Positions 1 through 7,810 of a stretch of 10,456 bases of DNA are shown in pieces. Both the position numbers and the translations under genes were made by a program. How positions within the stretch are numbered: the first letter of the stretch is position 1; each line of letters begins with the position of its first letter. The notes beneath the pieces are model-generated. The model did not search any database, was not told the origin of the DNA, and saw nothing but the letters and a program-made list of their open reading frames with translations. Source of the stretch: CAZWXH01 sp964637725 (lineage in GTDB: Bacteria > Bacillota_I > Bacilli_A > Erysipelotrichales > Coprobacillaceae); assembly GCA_964637725.1 (NCBI GenBank), contig CAZWXH010000062.1, forward strand, positions 1 through 10,456, read 5' to 3'.

Positions 1-23
1 TTATAATGATGAGAACTTTTTAA
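1..23. repeat. 23-bp direct repeat, left copy
   Basis: The first 23 bases, beginning ttataatgatgagaac, are identical to the last 23 bases of the window (10434-10456). The match runs exactly to both edges, so its true length cannot be known from here. It may be the overlap of a circular sequence, the direct repeat bounding an element, or an assembly artefact. No recombinase or replication gene lies between the copies. Confidence 0.9.
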
Positions 24-49
24 GAAAAGAATGAAAAGTTAATGAGAAT

Positions 50-76
50 AAAAAAAGACTTATCACTGATAAGTCA
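50..76 (-). terminator. Hairpin terminator, GACTTATC stem
   Basis: GACTTATC (57-64) and GATAAGTC (68-75) form a perfect 8-bp stem with a 3-nt loop. The run of seven A at 50-56 becomes a U-tract on the minus strand. It is the second terminator downstream of the leftward histidine phosphatase/aldo-keto reductase unit, or it belongs to the 3' end of a gene outside the window. The stem is nearly the same as the one at 8835-8858. Confidence 0.7.
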
Positions 77-146
77 TAATTAAAATATACAAAATAATCA
101 TGGCACGCCTATCATTAAAGCATAAATTTTATAGTATGATACCAAT

Positions 147-203
147 TAAAAAAGAGAGCTAAACGCTTAGATAGTTTAAAGTCTATCTTTTCGCTAAAGC
201 TCT
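147..203 (-). terminator. Interrupted hairpin terminator after the aldo/keto reductase
   Basis: AGAGCT (155-160) pairs with AGCTCT (198-203), and AGATAG (169-174) pairs with CTATCT (183-188) around an 8-nt loop. The region between the two helices pairs poorly. An A-rich run at 148-153 gives a U-tract on the minus strand. It lies 15 bp past the stop of the reductase ending at 219, the expected place for the operon's terminator. Confidence 0.55.
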
Positions 204-218
204 TTTATATTTCTTATA

Positions 219-1202
219 TTATTGATTTGCCATAACACCAACGAGTGCATGTGGTTTGTAAAGTTCTTCTAAATACTCTATTTCCTGTTTACTTAATTCT
301 ATATCAAGAGACTTAACAGCACCTTCTATATGATGAAGCTTTGTTGCCCCTATTATTGGTGAAGAAACTTTACTTAAAAGCCAAGCTAAAGATATCTCTG
401 TCATGGATACATTCTTTTTTATTGCAAGTTCTTCCACTCTATTGATAATCATTAAATCATCTTTTAATGAAGCATCATATTTCCCTTTTGCAAATTTATC
501 TTCGTTCATACGTTTTGATAACTCACCAGGATGTTTTGCTAATCTGCCAGAAGCTAGTGCACTATATGGTGTTAAAGCAATATTATCTTCATGACATAAA
601 CGTGTCATTTCTCTTTCTTCTTCTCTAAAGATAAGATTATAATGTCCTTGAATAGAAATAAACTCCTCCCAACCTTTATAGCGTGCATACGCATTTGCTT
701 TAACAAGTTGATAAGCATAACAATTTGATATCCCAATATACCTTACTTTTCCTTGTTTAACAACATTATGCAATCCTTCCATAATCTCTTCTATTGGTGT
801 TTGGTAATCCCATTGATGATAAATATACAAATCAACATAATCCATACCTAAACGTTTCAAACTTTCATTTAAACAGTTTTCAACATGTTGTATACCATTG
901 ATCCCTTGTTCTATTTCTTCTTGAGTACGTGGTGAAAATTTAGTTGCTATAACAACATCATCTCTATTGGCACACTCTTTAATAGCACGTCCTAGATATT
1001 CTTCACTTGTTCCGCCTTGATAAGCCATAGCAGTATCAAAGAAATTTATTCCTTGGTTTAATGCGTATTGAATAATTTCTTTAGACTCATGATAAGGCAA
1101 TGTCCATGAATGCATACCCTTTGTTGATTCTCCAAATCCCATACATCCTAAACATATTCTTGATACTTTTAAGTTTGAATTTGATAATTGAACATATTTC
1201 AT
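219..1202 (-). CDS. Aldo/keto reductase, 327 aa
   Basis: Predicted cytosolic NAD(P)H-dependent reductase of aldehydes or ketones with the (beta/alpha)8 barrel of the AKR superfamily. The full catalytic tetrad is visible: D56 (FFDTA), Y61 (AYQGG), K88 (IATKF) and H129 (YIYHQ). The C-terminal cofactor-binding stretch is GATKLHHIEGAV. The N-terminus MKYVQLSNSNLKVSRICLG is typical of the large AKR subfamily related to YajO and IolS. The start at 1202 has AAGGAG seven bases upstream; a longer in-frame extension to 1277 has no such site and overlaps the preceding gene. Only 2 bp separate it from the histidine phosphatase, so the two are co-transcribed and perhaps translationally coupled. The substrate cannot be read from the sequence. 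It is only distantly like the other two AKR domains in the window. Confidence 0.9.
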   Translation of the reverse strand: MKYVQLSNSNLKVSRICLGCMGFGESTKGMHSWTLPYHESKEIIQYALNQGINFFDTAMAYQGGTSEEYLGRAIKECANRDDVVIATKFSPRTQEEIEQGINGIQHVENCLNESLKRLGMDYVDLYIYHQWDYQTPIEEIMEGLHNVVKQGKVRYIGISNCYAYQLVKANAYARYKGWEEFISIQGHYNLIFREEEREMTRLCHEDNIALTPYSALASGRLAKHPGELSKRMNEDKFAKGKYDASLKDDLMIINRVEELAIKKNVSMTEISLAWLLSKVSSPIIGATKLHHIEGAVKSLDIELSKQEIEYLEELYKPHALVGVMANQ

Positions 1203-1204
1203 AA

Positions 1205-1777
1205 TTATTCTCCTTGTCTGATGACTTCTTTTAAATGAAATTGATTTTGATGATAACCATATACAAAAATACAACAATTTCCAAAACCTTTTTTTAATTC
1301 TTCTGATGGATCTTGAATTGCTCTTAAAAAATTATAACAAGCTCCGCCATGACTAACAACCAAAACACTTTGATGGTCAGCTTTTTCCATGATATCACTT
1401 AATGTTTTCACCATTCTATCCTTAACATCATTTGATGATTCTCCACCATATTGAAGATAAAATGTTTCACAATCTTTTGGTGATAAATGTTTATTTAAGC
1501 GTTCACTCTCTGCCTCTAATTCTCCATAATTATTCTCTTTTAATCCTTTTAAACGAATATAGGGCATATCGGTGATTAACTCAAGTGTATCAGAACATCT
1601 TTCACTTGTTGAACAATAATAATGATCAAAAACAATATGATTACTCTGAAAATACCTTTTTACTTCTGTTGCCTGTTTTATTCCTTTAGCTGTAAGCGGC
1701 GAATCACACCATCCTTGAATTCTATGTTGAACATTAAATAGTGTTTCACCATGCCTCATTAAATATAATGTTTTCAT
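1205..1777 (-). CDS. Histidine phosphatase (phosphoglycerate mutase-like) family protein, 190 aa
   Basis: A member of the branch-1 histidine phosphatase superfamily. The RHG motif is at residues 8-10 with phospho-acceptor H9. R60 lies in the SERCSDT segment, acidic E86 in the YGELE segment, and the second catalytic histidine is H143 in VVSHGG. At 190 residues it is shorter than true dPGM (about 230-250), so it is more likely a broad or specific phosphatase of the CobC/PhoE/GpmB type than a glycolytic mutase. The start has AGGAG six bases upstream. It is the first gene of a two-gene leftward unit with the aldo/keto reductase that follows 2 bp later. The pairing suggests phosphorylated-metabolite turnover plus carbonyl reduction, but the substrate is unknown. 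Confidence 0.88.
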   Translation of the reverse strand: MKTLYLMRHGETLFNVQHRIQGWCDSPLTAKGIKQATEVKRYFQSNHIVFDHYYCSTSERCSDTLELITDMPYIRLKGLKENNYGELEAESERLNKHLSPKDCETFYLQYGGESSNDVKDRMVKTLSDIMEKADHQSVLVVSHGGACYNFLRAIQDPSEELKKGFGNCCIFVYGYHQNQFHLKEVIRQGE

Positions 1778-2065
1778 AATATACTCCTACTCATCTTTCC
1801 TGTTTCTATTTTAAGCTATTTATTAAGCAATGTCTAATACCTATATTCTATCTTATAGATACCTTTTAGGCATTAATAAAAGTTAACAAGTATCTTTAGT
1901 ATTAACGATTTATTTCAATACATTATATATACATACAATTTCAACATTATAAGTATAATTATTTAAAATGATTATAGTTTTCTTTGCTTACTTTTATTAC
2001 GACCTCTCTTGTTTTTATCATATACAATATAAATATAGCAATATTATTATTTGTTTTAAAATAAG
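1778..2065. other. AT-rich intergenic spacer
   Basis: About 290 bases between the histidine phosphatase start and the terminator at 2066. It is very AT-rich and has several minus-strand TATAAT-like boxes (for example at 1922-1927 and 1971-1976), but none has a good -35 at 16-18 bp. A weak TTGAAA with an 18-bp gap to GATACT lies on the minus strand around 1887-1916. The promoter of the phosphatase/reductase pair must lie here, but I cannot place it firmly. I see no small gene or structured RNA. Confidence 0.5.
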
Positions 2066-2099
2066 AAAATGACTTCATATTTTAGAAGTCATTTTTTTA
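2066..2099. terminator. Bidirectional terminator ending the six-gene operon
   Basis: AAAATGACTTC (2066-2076) and GAAGTCATTTT (2085-2095) form a perfect 11-bp stem with an 8-nt loop and T/A runs on both sides. It starts 5 bp past the stop of the flavoprotein at 2104 and closes the leftward operon. The stem shares the ATGACTT...AAGTCAT core with the terminators at 57-75 and 8835-8858. Confidence 0.85.
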
Positions 2100-2103
2100 A
2101 GAG

Positions 2104-2667
2104 TTAAAGTTTTTTTATTAAGAATGCCATATTTTGTCCAAGATTTTTAATATTATCCATTCCCTCGACATCATTAAGCACCTCTCCATGCATTTGTCCA
2201 TATACCATATTCCAGTATGTAGAGCCAACAATTAACATTTCATGGTTTAAAAAGAAATGATTCATTGCATCAATCGCTTGTAAAGAGCCTGAACGTCTTG
2301 CTGATGCCACAGCCACCCCAACCTTATATTTTAGTAATCCAGGATTCATATCGACAACCACTGCCGCTCGCTCTAGAAACGCTTGCATACTTGCTGATAT
2401 GTTCGCTAAATAGGTTGGTGATCCTAAGACAATGCCATCTGCTAACTTAATTTTTTCAAATAGTTCATAAAAATCATCATTTCTATATATACAGTTCTCT
2501 TTTCCTTTACATGTGAAACAAGCTTTACAAGGTTGAATTTTTATATTAGATAATTCAATCATTTCTGTTTGAATATTAACTCTTGTTAGTTCCTTAAATA
2601 CTTCATTAATTAAAAGAGTTGTATTGCTTTCTTTTCTAACACTACCGTTTATTCCTATAACCTTCAT
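2104..2667 (-). CDS. Iron-sulfur flavoprotein-like NAD(P)H-dependent FMN reductase, 187 aa
   Basis: Flavodoxin-fold protein of the NADPH-dependent FMN reductase / iron-sulfur flavoprotein (Isf) group. The N-terminal strand and phosphate loop read MKVIGINGSVRKESNTT, and the flavin-contact loop reads LGSPTYLANISASMQ (81-95). Between them is the compact cluster motif C47-x2-C50-x2-C53-x5-C59, matching the Isf family's [4Fe-4S] ligand pattern. It is expected to be a cytosolic, probably dimeric, electron-transfer flavoprotein. The start has AGGGGG a few bases upstream. It is the last gene of the operon, 23 bp after the flavodoxin-reductase fusion. A paralogue with cysteines at the same residue numbers and the same tail (NMAFLIKK versus NMAFLLKS) is encoded at 8889-9506. 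The natural electron acceptor cannot be told from the sequence. Confidence 0.85.
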   Translation of the reverse strand: MKVIGINGSVRKESNTTLLINEVFKELTRVNIQTEMIELSNIKIQPCKACFTCKGKENCIYRNDDFYELFEKIKLADGIVLGSPTYLANISASMQAFLERAAVVVDMNPGLLKYKVGVAVASARRSGSLQAIDAMNHFFLNHEMLIVGSTYWNMVYGQMHGEVLNDVEGMDNIKNLGQNMAFLIKKL

Positions 2668-2690
2668 ATTTTCCCCCTTATCACTTCATA

Positions 2691-4112
2691 TTAATACCAA
2701 TCGTGTTTTTCATCACGATTAAGTTTATTAATTTCTTGCATTTCTTTATCAGTTAATTCGAAGTCAAATATATCTAAGTTCTCCTTTATATGCTCACTAT
2801 TGCTAGATCCTGGAATAACAACAACTCCTTTTTGTAAGTTCCACCTTAAAATCACTTGAGCAGAAGTCACTTTATGTATTGAAGCTATTTTTGAAATCGT
2901 TTTATCTGTGAGTAATTCAGCAGTATGTCCACGTCCGCCAAATGGATACCAACCTTCTACAACAATTCCTTTTTCATGGATAAAAGGAATAACATCATTT
3001 TCTTGATAATATGGATGTATTTCATTTTGGACAACAGCCGGCCATATTGAGACTTGTGGTAGAAATTCTTGAAGTTCTTTAACATACCAATTTGATAGTC
3101 CTATAGAACGAATTTTACCATCTCCTACTGCTTCTTCCATTGCTTTATATGTATCTATATCTTCGCTTCCAGGATGATGTAATAACATTAAATCTATATA
3201 TTCTACATCTAGTTTCTTTAACGCTTCATCAATCGCATTTTTTGCATCAGAAAACTGACTTGGGTAGAGCTTTGTAGTTATAAATATTTCTTCTCTAGGT
3301 ACATCTGATTGTTTAATCGCCTTACCAACACTCTCTTCATTATTATATATAGATGCGGTGTCTATAAGTCTTCCACCTGCTTCTAATAATGTTGTAATCG
3401 AATGCATACACTCTTCGTCGGTCAAACTATAAGTCCCTAATCCGGCGATTGGCATCTCATAACCACTATTAAGCAAGACTCTTTGCGTTTCAAAATTAAA
3501 CTTAGCAACATTCTGTTCTACTTTATCAGTCAATATGTTTAATCCTTTTATCCACATATCTACCTCGTCTTGATTTACATCCCCTTTAAATCCCTTGCCA
3601 TCAACCCATGTTGTTTTATTAGAGACATGTTTATGGAGTTCTTGATCACTTAAGCCAATACCACTGCTATGTGATGTACAGAAGGGAATAATAGTCTTAT
3701 CCTTAAAATCATAACTCTCTAAGAATGTATCTATAATTCTAGGGGCTTGACCATGCCAAATGGGATAGCCCAAGATAATTGTATCGTATTCTTCTATACT
3801 TTTTATTGCGTTTTTAATTTTTGGTCGAGATGATTGATTATTTTGTTCTAAAGAACTACGTGAAGACGGATTATTATAATCTAAATCTAAAGCTGTATAT
3901 GAATCCTGTGCTTCTATTTCATATAATTCAGTGTTTTTTTGTTTTGAAATCCATTGAGCTATCTGTTTTGTTGTTCCAGTATTAGAAAAATAAACAACAA
4001 GAACAGAGCGATTAGATACATTCTTCTCCTGTGAAGTGTTCTGTTTATCCTGACATCCTGTCAATAGGAAAAGTAAACATAAGAAAACAACAATATAAAT
4101 ACGTGACCTCAT
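2691..4112 (-). CDS. Lipoprotein fusion: flavodoxin domain + aldo/keto reductase domain, 473 aa
   Basis: Three parts are visible. Residues 1-20 are a lipoprotein signal: MRSR, a hydrophobic core and the lipobox LLTGC with C20 as the lipid-modified cysteine. Residues 21-35 are a polar linker. Residues 36-192 are a flavodoxin domain with the FMN phosphate loop FSNTGTTK (42-49) and LGYPIWHGQAPR (114-125). Residues 208-473 are a complete aldo/keto reductase with tetrad D251, Y256, K281 and H312 and the IPGSSNSEHIKEN cofactor segment (433-445). The linker at 193-207 is in frame with no stop. Lipoprotein flavodoxins are known in Firmicutes. An attached NAD(P)H-type reductase outside the membrane is odd, because that cofactor is cytosolic. 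The AKR part resembles the separate reductase encoded 37 bp upstream, which suggests duplication and fusion. The start has AAGGAAG upstream. Sequence error is unlikely, since both domains are whole and in one frame. Confidence 0.88.
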   Translation of the reverse strand: MRSRIYIVVFLCLLFLLTGCQDKQNTSQEKNVSNRSVLVVYFSNTGTTKQIAQWISKQKNTELYEIEAQDSYTALDLDYNNPSSRSSLEQNNQSSRPKIKNAIKSIEEYDTIILGYPIWHGQAPRIIDTFLESYDFKDKTIIPFCTSHSSGIGLSDQELHKHVSNKTTWVDGKGFKGDVNQDEVDMWIKGLNILTDKVEQNVAKFNFETQRVLLNSGYEMPIAGLGTYSLTDEECMHSITTLLEAGGRLIDTASIYNNEESVGKAIKQSDVPREEIFITTKLYPSQFSDAKNAIDEALKKLDVEYIDLMLLHHPGSEDIDTYKAMEEAVGDGKIRSIGLSNWYVKELQEFLPQVSIWPAVVQNEIHPYYQENDVIPFIHEKGIVVEGWYPFGGRGHTAELLTDKTISKIASIHKVTSAQVILRWNLQKGVVVIPGSSNSEHIKENLDIFDFELTDKEMQEINKLNRDEKHDWY

Positions 4113-4149
4113 AAAACACTTCCTTCCTTTTCTTTATATAACAATCTCA

Positions 4150-4965
4150 TTAAAACCAATAGCTTCGATACCATCCAGTCATAGATTTCTTTTGATCTAA
4201 TTTACCTATTTCTTTAACTTCCTCTTTTGTAAGTTCAAAATCAAAGATATCTGAGTTTTCAATTAATCTTTGTTCATCTTTTGTTTTTGGGATTACTGCA
4301 ATACCTTTTTGAATTAAATATCGTAATGCAACTTGAGCTACAGTTTTGTGATAACGATTTGCGATTGCATTTAAAAGTGGTTCATTTAATAATTTTGTTT
4401 TTCCATTAGCTAGTGGACTCCAAGCTTGTATCTTAGTCCCTTGCATTTCACATTCTCTTTGTAACTCATGTTGAGTGAAATATATGTGTGATTCTATTTG
4501 ATTAATTGCTGGAATTATTCCACACTTTTGTATAAATTCTTTATAACATTTATCATTAAAGTTGGATACACCTATTGCTCTTGCTTTACCTTTAATGTAT
4601 GCCTCTTTGATTGCTTCATACATTTCAAAAGATTCAATATACGGTTCATGTATAAGTAATAAGTCTACGTAATCAACTTGTAATCTTTTTAATGAATCAT
4701 CAATATCCTTTTTTGCTTGTTCATAACTATGACTTGATTGACATAATTTTGTTGTTAAAAAGATATCTTCACGATGAATTGCACTTTCTTTTATTGCTAG
4801 CCCAACTATTTCTTCATTATTATACATACGCGCTGTATCGATAAGTCGATATCCTTGTTTTAACGCTTTTTGGATTATTTCTTTTCCTGATTCACCATTT
4901 AAACCATATGTACCTAAACCTAGTATAGGCATTTTTATCTCATTATTAAGTTGAATATAATTCAC
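4150..4965 (-). CDS. Aldo/keto reductase (2,5-diketo-gluconate reductase-like), 271 aa
   Basis: Compact single-domain aldo/keto reductase of the AKR5-like group, usual length about 270-280. The tetrad is D43 (LIDTA), Y48 (RMYNN), K73 (LTTKL) and H106 (LLIHEP). The N-terminus has MPILGLGTYG and the C-terminus carries IPKTKDEQRLIEN for the NADPH phosphate and ribose. The start codon is GTG, chosen because AGGAG lies about eight bases upstream and no ATG gives the family N-terminus. It sits 18 bp after the hydrolase gene and 37 bp before the fusion gene, inside the LysR-linked operon. Predicted to reduce aldehydes, methylglyoxal-like dicarbonyls or keto sugars; specificity is unknown. Confidence 0.9.
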   Translation of the reverse strand: MNYIQLNNEIKMPILGLGTYGLNGESGKEIIQKALKQGYRLIDTARMYNNEEIVGLAIKESAIHREDIFLTTKLCQSSHSYEQAKKDIDDSLKRLQVDYVDLLLIHEPYIESFEMYEAIKEAYIKGKARAIGVSNFNDKCYKEFIQKCGIIPAINQIESHIYFTQHELQRECEMQGTKIQAWSPLANGKTKLLNEPLLNAIANRYHKTVAQVALRYLIQKGIAVIPKTKDEQRLIENSDIFDFELTKEEVKEIGKLDQKKSMTGWYRSYWF

Positions 4966-4983
4966 AATTATCTCCTATTTATT

Positions 4984-5982
4984 TTACTTTAAATTTTCTT
5001 TAAAGAATTCATCGAGTTTATCAAAAGGAATTTTCTCAATGTTATCATATAAGTCACAATGATCAGCATTTGGAATAATCAGTAATTCTTTAGGTTCATT
5101 TGCTTCTTTATAGGCATCTTCTGAATAATATCGAGAATGGGCATCACTTCCTGCTACCAACAAGATTGGTCGTGGAGATACTTCTTTTATGTTTGACATC
5201 AATGGGAAGTTTAGAAACGCTATTGGCGTAGTTGCTGTCCATGATGAGACAAAGTTGACTGCTCGGGGATGGCGAGCACGCTTTACATAATAGTTAAAAA
5301 ACATTTTTGTCACCTCATCTGCTCCTGATGGTAGTTCTTGAGGAGCTAAAGTCGGTTCAACTAAAGGATTGTTATTTTCATCAAACGCAATTTCATGATT
5401 TCCTAATGCTACATAATTATTTTCTATATCAGTCCAACGTTGTTGACTTAAATAGTCTTTAATAATTTGTTTTTGTTCCAAAGAGTAATAATCTTGATAT
5501 CCCTGACTCATATCTCGTGACATATCATACATTGACATAGTCGCGACAGCTTTTATTCTTGTATCACTACCAGCTGCCGTTATTGCCATTCCAGATAATC
5601 CACAAATTCCAATGACGCCTATACGATTTCTATCTATATAATCTATCATACCTAGATAATCCACTGCAGCACAATAATCTTCAGTAAATAACTCAGGCGA
5701 TGCCATGTTTCTCGTTTCTCCTCCACTTTCACCACCAAATGATGGATCATAAGCTAAAGAAACATAGCCAAATGTTGCCATCTGTTGTGCATAAAATCCA
5801 GAAGCCTGTTCTTTAACAGCTCCAAAAGGACCTGCTACTATGATAGCTGGATTCTTTCTAGAAACATAATCTTCTGGCAAATATAAATGACCAGCTAACT
5901 CTATTCCATACCTATTCTTAAAACGTATTTCTCTCATTTCAATTTTATCATTAATCTTAAATGTTCTTGTATCGTCTTTCAT
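4984..5982 (-). CDS. Alpha/beta hydrolase, YcjY-like, 332 aa
   Basis: Alpha/beta hydrolase fold of the group containing E. coli YcjY. Visible marks are HLYLPEDY (32-39), GPFGAVKEQASGFYAQQMA (51-69), LAYDPSFGGESGGE (76-89), the elbow strand IGVIGICGLSGMA (121-133), acidic D280 in AGSDAHS and the likely catalytic H308 in NADHCD. The elbow is unusual. The position that carries Ser in a normal Sm-x-Ser-x-Sm elbow is Leu129 here, leaving C127 or S130 as the only candidate nucleophiles. The start has AAGGAG upstream. No signal peptide is seen, so it is cytosolic. It lies 18 bp before the aldo/keto reductase gene. Hydrolysis of an ester or similar bond is the family expectation; the actual substrate, or whether it is catalytic at all, is open. 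Confidence 0.85.
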   Translation of the reverse strand: MKDDTRTFKINDKIEMREIRFKNRYGIELAGHLYLPEDYVSRKNPAIIVAGPFGAVKEQASGFYAQQMATFGYVSLAYDPSFGGESGGETRNMASPELFTEDYCAAVDYLGMIDYIDRNRIGVIGICGLSGMAITAAGSDTRIKAVATMSMYDMSRDMSQGYQDYYSLEQKQIIKDYLSQQRWTDIENNYVALGNHEIAFDENNNPLVEPTLAPQELPSGADEVTKMFFNYYVKRARHPRAVNFVSSWTATTPIAFLNFPLMSNIKEVSPRPILLVAGSDAHSRYYSEDAYKEANEPKELLIIPNADHCDLYDNIEKIPFDKLDEFFKENLK

Positions 5983-6026
5983 TACTTTTCTCCTTGTTCT
6001 ATATACTAACTCTATTTCACTTCAAA

Positions 6027-6260
6027 TTATTCATTGATTTTCTCTATCTTATGAACCAAATAATCTAAATAATCCACCTTTTTTTGATCACTATGAATAC
6101 AATCCATTAATTCTTTTCGATGTGTTTTTAAAACTTTTAATATAGATGTATAATTATTCTTATTCATAAGTTGAAGACAATCATTGATTTGTTCTTGAGT
6201 ACAACCAATATCAATCAAATTTTCACAAAAGATCTCTTTTTCATTACATGCTTCTGGCAT
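6027..6260 (-). CDS. Small cysteine-rich hypothetical protein, 77 aa
   Basis: No enzyme family is recognised. The protein is predicted largely alpha-helical and hydrophilic, with five cysteines (C5, C12, C20, C28, C54) and a C-terminal helix HSDQKKVDYLDYLVHKIEK. That helix resembles the dimerisation helix of MerR regulators, but there is no DNA-binding part. The start at 6260 is preferred. It lies 1 bp after the glucosidase stop and has an AGGA site eight bases upstream, and the longer in-frame version to 6353 would overlap the glucosidase gene by about 90 bp. Such close packing implies translational coupling. The gap to the hydrolase is 44 bp. From memory, similar short proteins occur near redox genes in anaerobic Firmicutes. 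A thiol-based or adaptor role would be a guess. Confidence 0.7.
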   Translation of the reverse strand: MPEACNEKEIFCENLIDIGCTQEQINDCLQLMNKNNYTSILKVLKTHRKELMDCIHSDQKKVDYLDYLVHKIEKINE

Positions 6261-6261
6261 T

Positions 6262-7728
6262 CTATAGTTCCTCACCATTTGATTGAATAACTTGTTTATA
6301 CCAATCAAAAGACTTCTTCTTTCTTCTTGAAAAGTCACCTGTACCATCATCATATCTTTCTACATATACAAAACCGTATCTTTTTTTCATTTCACCCGTT
6401 CCTGCACTGACAATATCAATACAACCCCAAGGCGTATATCCCATTAGATCAACACCATCTAATTCAACTGCTTCTTTCATTGCTTGAATATGATTTCTAA
6501 GATATGTTATGCGATAATCATCATTAATAGCGCCGTTTTCATCTTTTTCATCAGGGGCTCCTAAACCATTTTCAACAATGAACATGGGAATATGATATTG
6601 ATCATAGATTTGATTAAGAACTATCCTCAACCCTAATGGATCAACAGTCCACCCCCAATCAGAAGTCTTGAGATATGGATTCTTACATGCAATAAACTGA
6701 TTTCCTTGAGTTCTTTCAGCATTTGGATCAGTTGATGATACAGTTGACATATAATAACTAAAACCTATATAATCTACCGTTCCTTGTGAAATAATATCTA
6801 AATCATCTTTTTTCATAAGAATATGAATGTTCTCTTTTTCAAATTGCTTAAGTTGATACTCAGGATAATATCCCTTCACTTGGACATCCATATAAAAAGT
6901 TTTTTGACGATTAAATTGAATTGCCTCTAAAACATCCTCTGGTTTACAAGTCATTGGATAGCTTGGAGTATATGATATCATCATTCCTATTTTATTATCT
7001 GAATTGATCTTATGTCCTTCAATAACTGCAAGTGCACTTGCTACAAAAATATGGTGATGAGCTTGATAAATATTTTGTGGATTATTATTATGGACTCCAA
7101 TTTGACACCAACCAGATAAAACATTAATTTCATTAAAAGTCATCCAATGACTTACTTTATCTTTATATCTTTGAAATACTGTTTTTGCATAAAAAACAAA
7201 AAAGTCAATTAATTCTCTTGATAACCATCCATCATAGTGATCTGCTAAATATAAAGGCATTTCAAAGTGATTAAGCGTTACTATAGGTTCAATTCCGTAT
7301 TTTAATAATTCATCAAAAACATCATCATAAAACTTCAAGCCTTCCTCATTAACTTCATACATTCCTTTTGGACATATTCTTGACCAACTTATTGACATTC
7401 TAAAGCATTTAAAACCCATCTTTGCCATCAACTGAATATCTTCTTTATAGTGATGATAGAAATCTGTTGCATCATGACTAGGATAAAAAACATCCTTCAA
7501 AATAGTACCTTTCGTATTCTCAGGAACAAATCCTGTCATTGTACTATCCAACAATGCTTCACCAACTGTACCATCTTCATTTTTATATGTTACCTTTCTT
7601 GGTACCTCATATCCTCCACCAGTAATAACGTCAAATGTATTGAAGCCCCTTCCTCCTAAATTATAACCACCTTCATGTTGGGTTGCTGCTGTAGCTCCAC
7701 CCCATAAAAAGTCTTTACGAAATCCCAT
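6262..7728 (-). CDS. GH1 6-phospho-beta-glucosidase, 488 aa
   Basis: Glycoside hydrolase family 1 retaining enzyme. Acid/base E200 sits in MTFNEIN and nucleophile E386 in FIVENG. The N-terminal GH1 signature is FLWGGATAATQHEGG (7-21). The phospho-sugar signature near the end, IDIVSAGTGEMKKRYGFVYV (437-456), supplies S441, K449 and Y451 for the 6-phosphate, so it should cut intracellular phosphorylated beta-glucosides delivered by a PTS. The segment at residues 38-85 is longer than in the BglA-type enzymes I recall. GGAGG lies just upstream of the ATG. It is the first gene of the leftward operon, with its promoter facing the LysR gene. No PTS permease is in the window, so uptake would depend on genes elsewhere. 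Its place ahead of several reductases is unusual and suggests an aglycone-handling pathway. Confidence 0.92.
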   Translation of the reverse strand: MGFRKDFLWGGATAATQHEGGYNLGGRGFNTFDVITGGGYEVPRKVTYKNEDGTVGEALLDSTMTGFVPENTKGTILKDVFYPSHDATDFYHHYKEDIQLMAKMGFKCFRMSISWSRICPKGMYEVNEEGLKFYDDVFDELLKYGIEPIVTLNHFEMPLYLADHYDGWLSRELIDFFVFYAKTVFQRYKDKVSHWMTFNEINVLSGWCQIGVHNNNPQNIYQAHHHIFVASALAVIEGHKINSDNKIGMMISYTPSYPMTCKPEDVLEAIQFNRQKTFYMDVQVKGYYPEYQLKQFEKENIHILMKKDDLDIISQGTVDYIGFSYYMSTVSSTDPNAERTQGNQFIACKNPYLKTSDWGWTVDPLGLRIVLNQIYDQYHIPMFIVENGLGAPDEKDENGAINDDYRITYLRNHIQAMKEAVELDGVDLMGYTPWGCIDIVSAGTGEMKKRYGFVYVERYDDGTGDFSRRKKKSFDWYKQVIQSNGEEL

Positions 7729-7759
7729 GTCTATTTCCTCCTTATTATCTGTTAAATAT

Positions 7760-7789
7760 ATTATATAGATTACTTTTCAATTATTCCAA
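7760..7789 (-). promoter_or_regulatory. Predicted promoter of the six-gene operon
   Basis: On the minus strand, TTGGAA (7789-7784) is followed after 18 bp by TATAAT (7765-7760), giving a start near 7753 and a leader of about 25 nt before the glucosidase ATG. The -10 is perfect and the -35 is moderate, fitting a promoter that needs an activator. A weak T-N11-A sequence (ATT-N9-AAT, 7783-7797) overlaps the -35. Confidence 0.65.
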
Positions 7790-7810
7790 TACTTAATATC
7801 TATTATTAAT

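Noticed and set aside
403..594. Plus-strand reading frame of 63 codons
   Set aside because: It is fully antisense to the aldo/keto reductase, has no family-like content and no good ribosome site.
1203..1277. N-terminal extension of the first aldo/keto reductase
   Set aside because: It overlaps the histidine phosphatase gene and lacks a ribosome site, while the ATG at 1202 has AAGGAG and the family N-terminus.
1922..1976. Minus-strand TATAAT boxes as the promoter of the phosphatase/reductase pair
   Set aside because: None has an acceptable -35 at 16-18 bp; in such AT-rich sequence isolated -10 boxes are expected by chance.
6261..6353. Longer start for the 77-aa protein
   Set aside because: It would overlap the glucosidase coding end by about 90 bp; the ATG at 6260 gives a normal stop-start junction.
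7450..7659. Plus-strand frame of 69 codons inside the glucosidase gene
   Set aside because: Antisense shadow of conserved GH1 coding sequence with no supporting signals.
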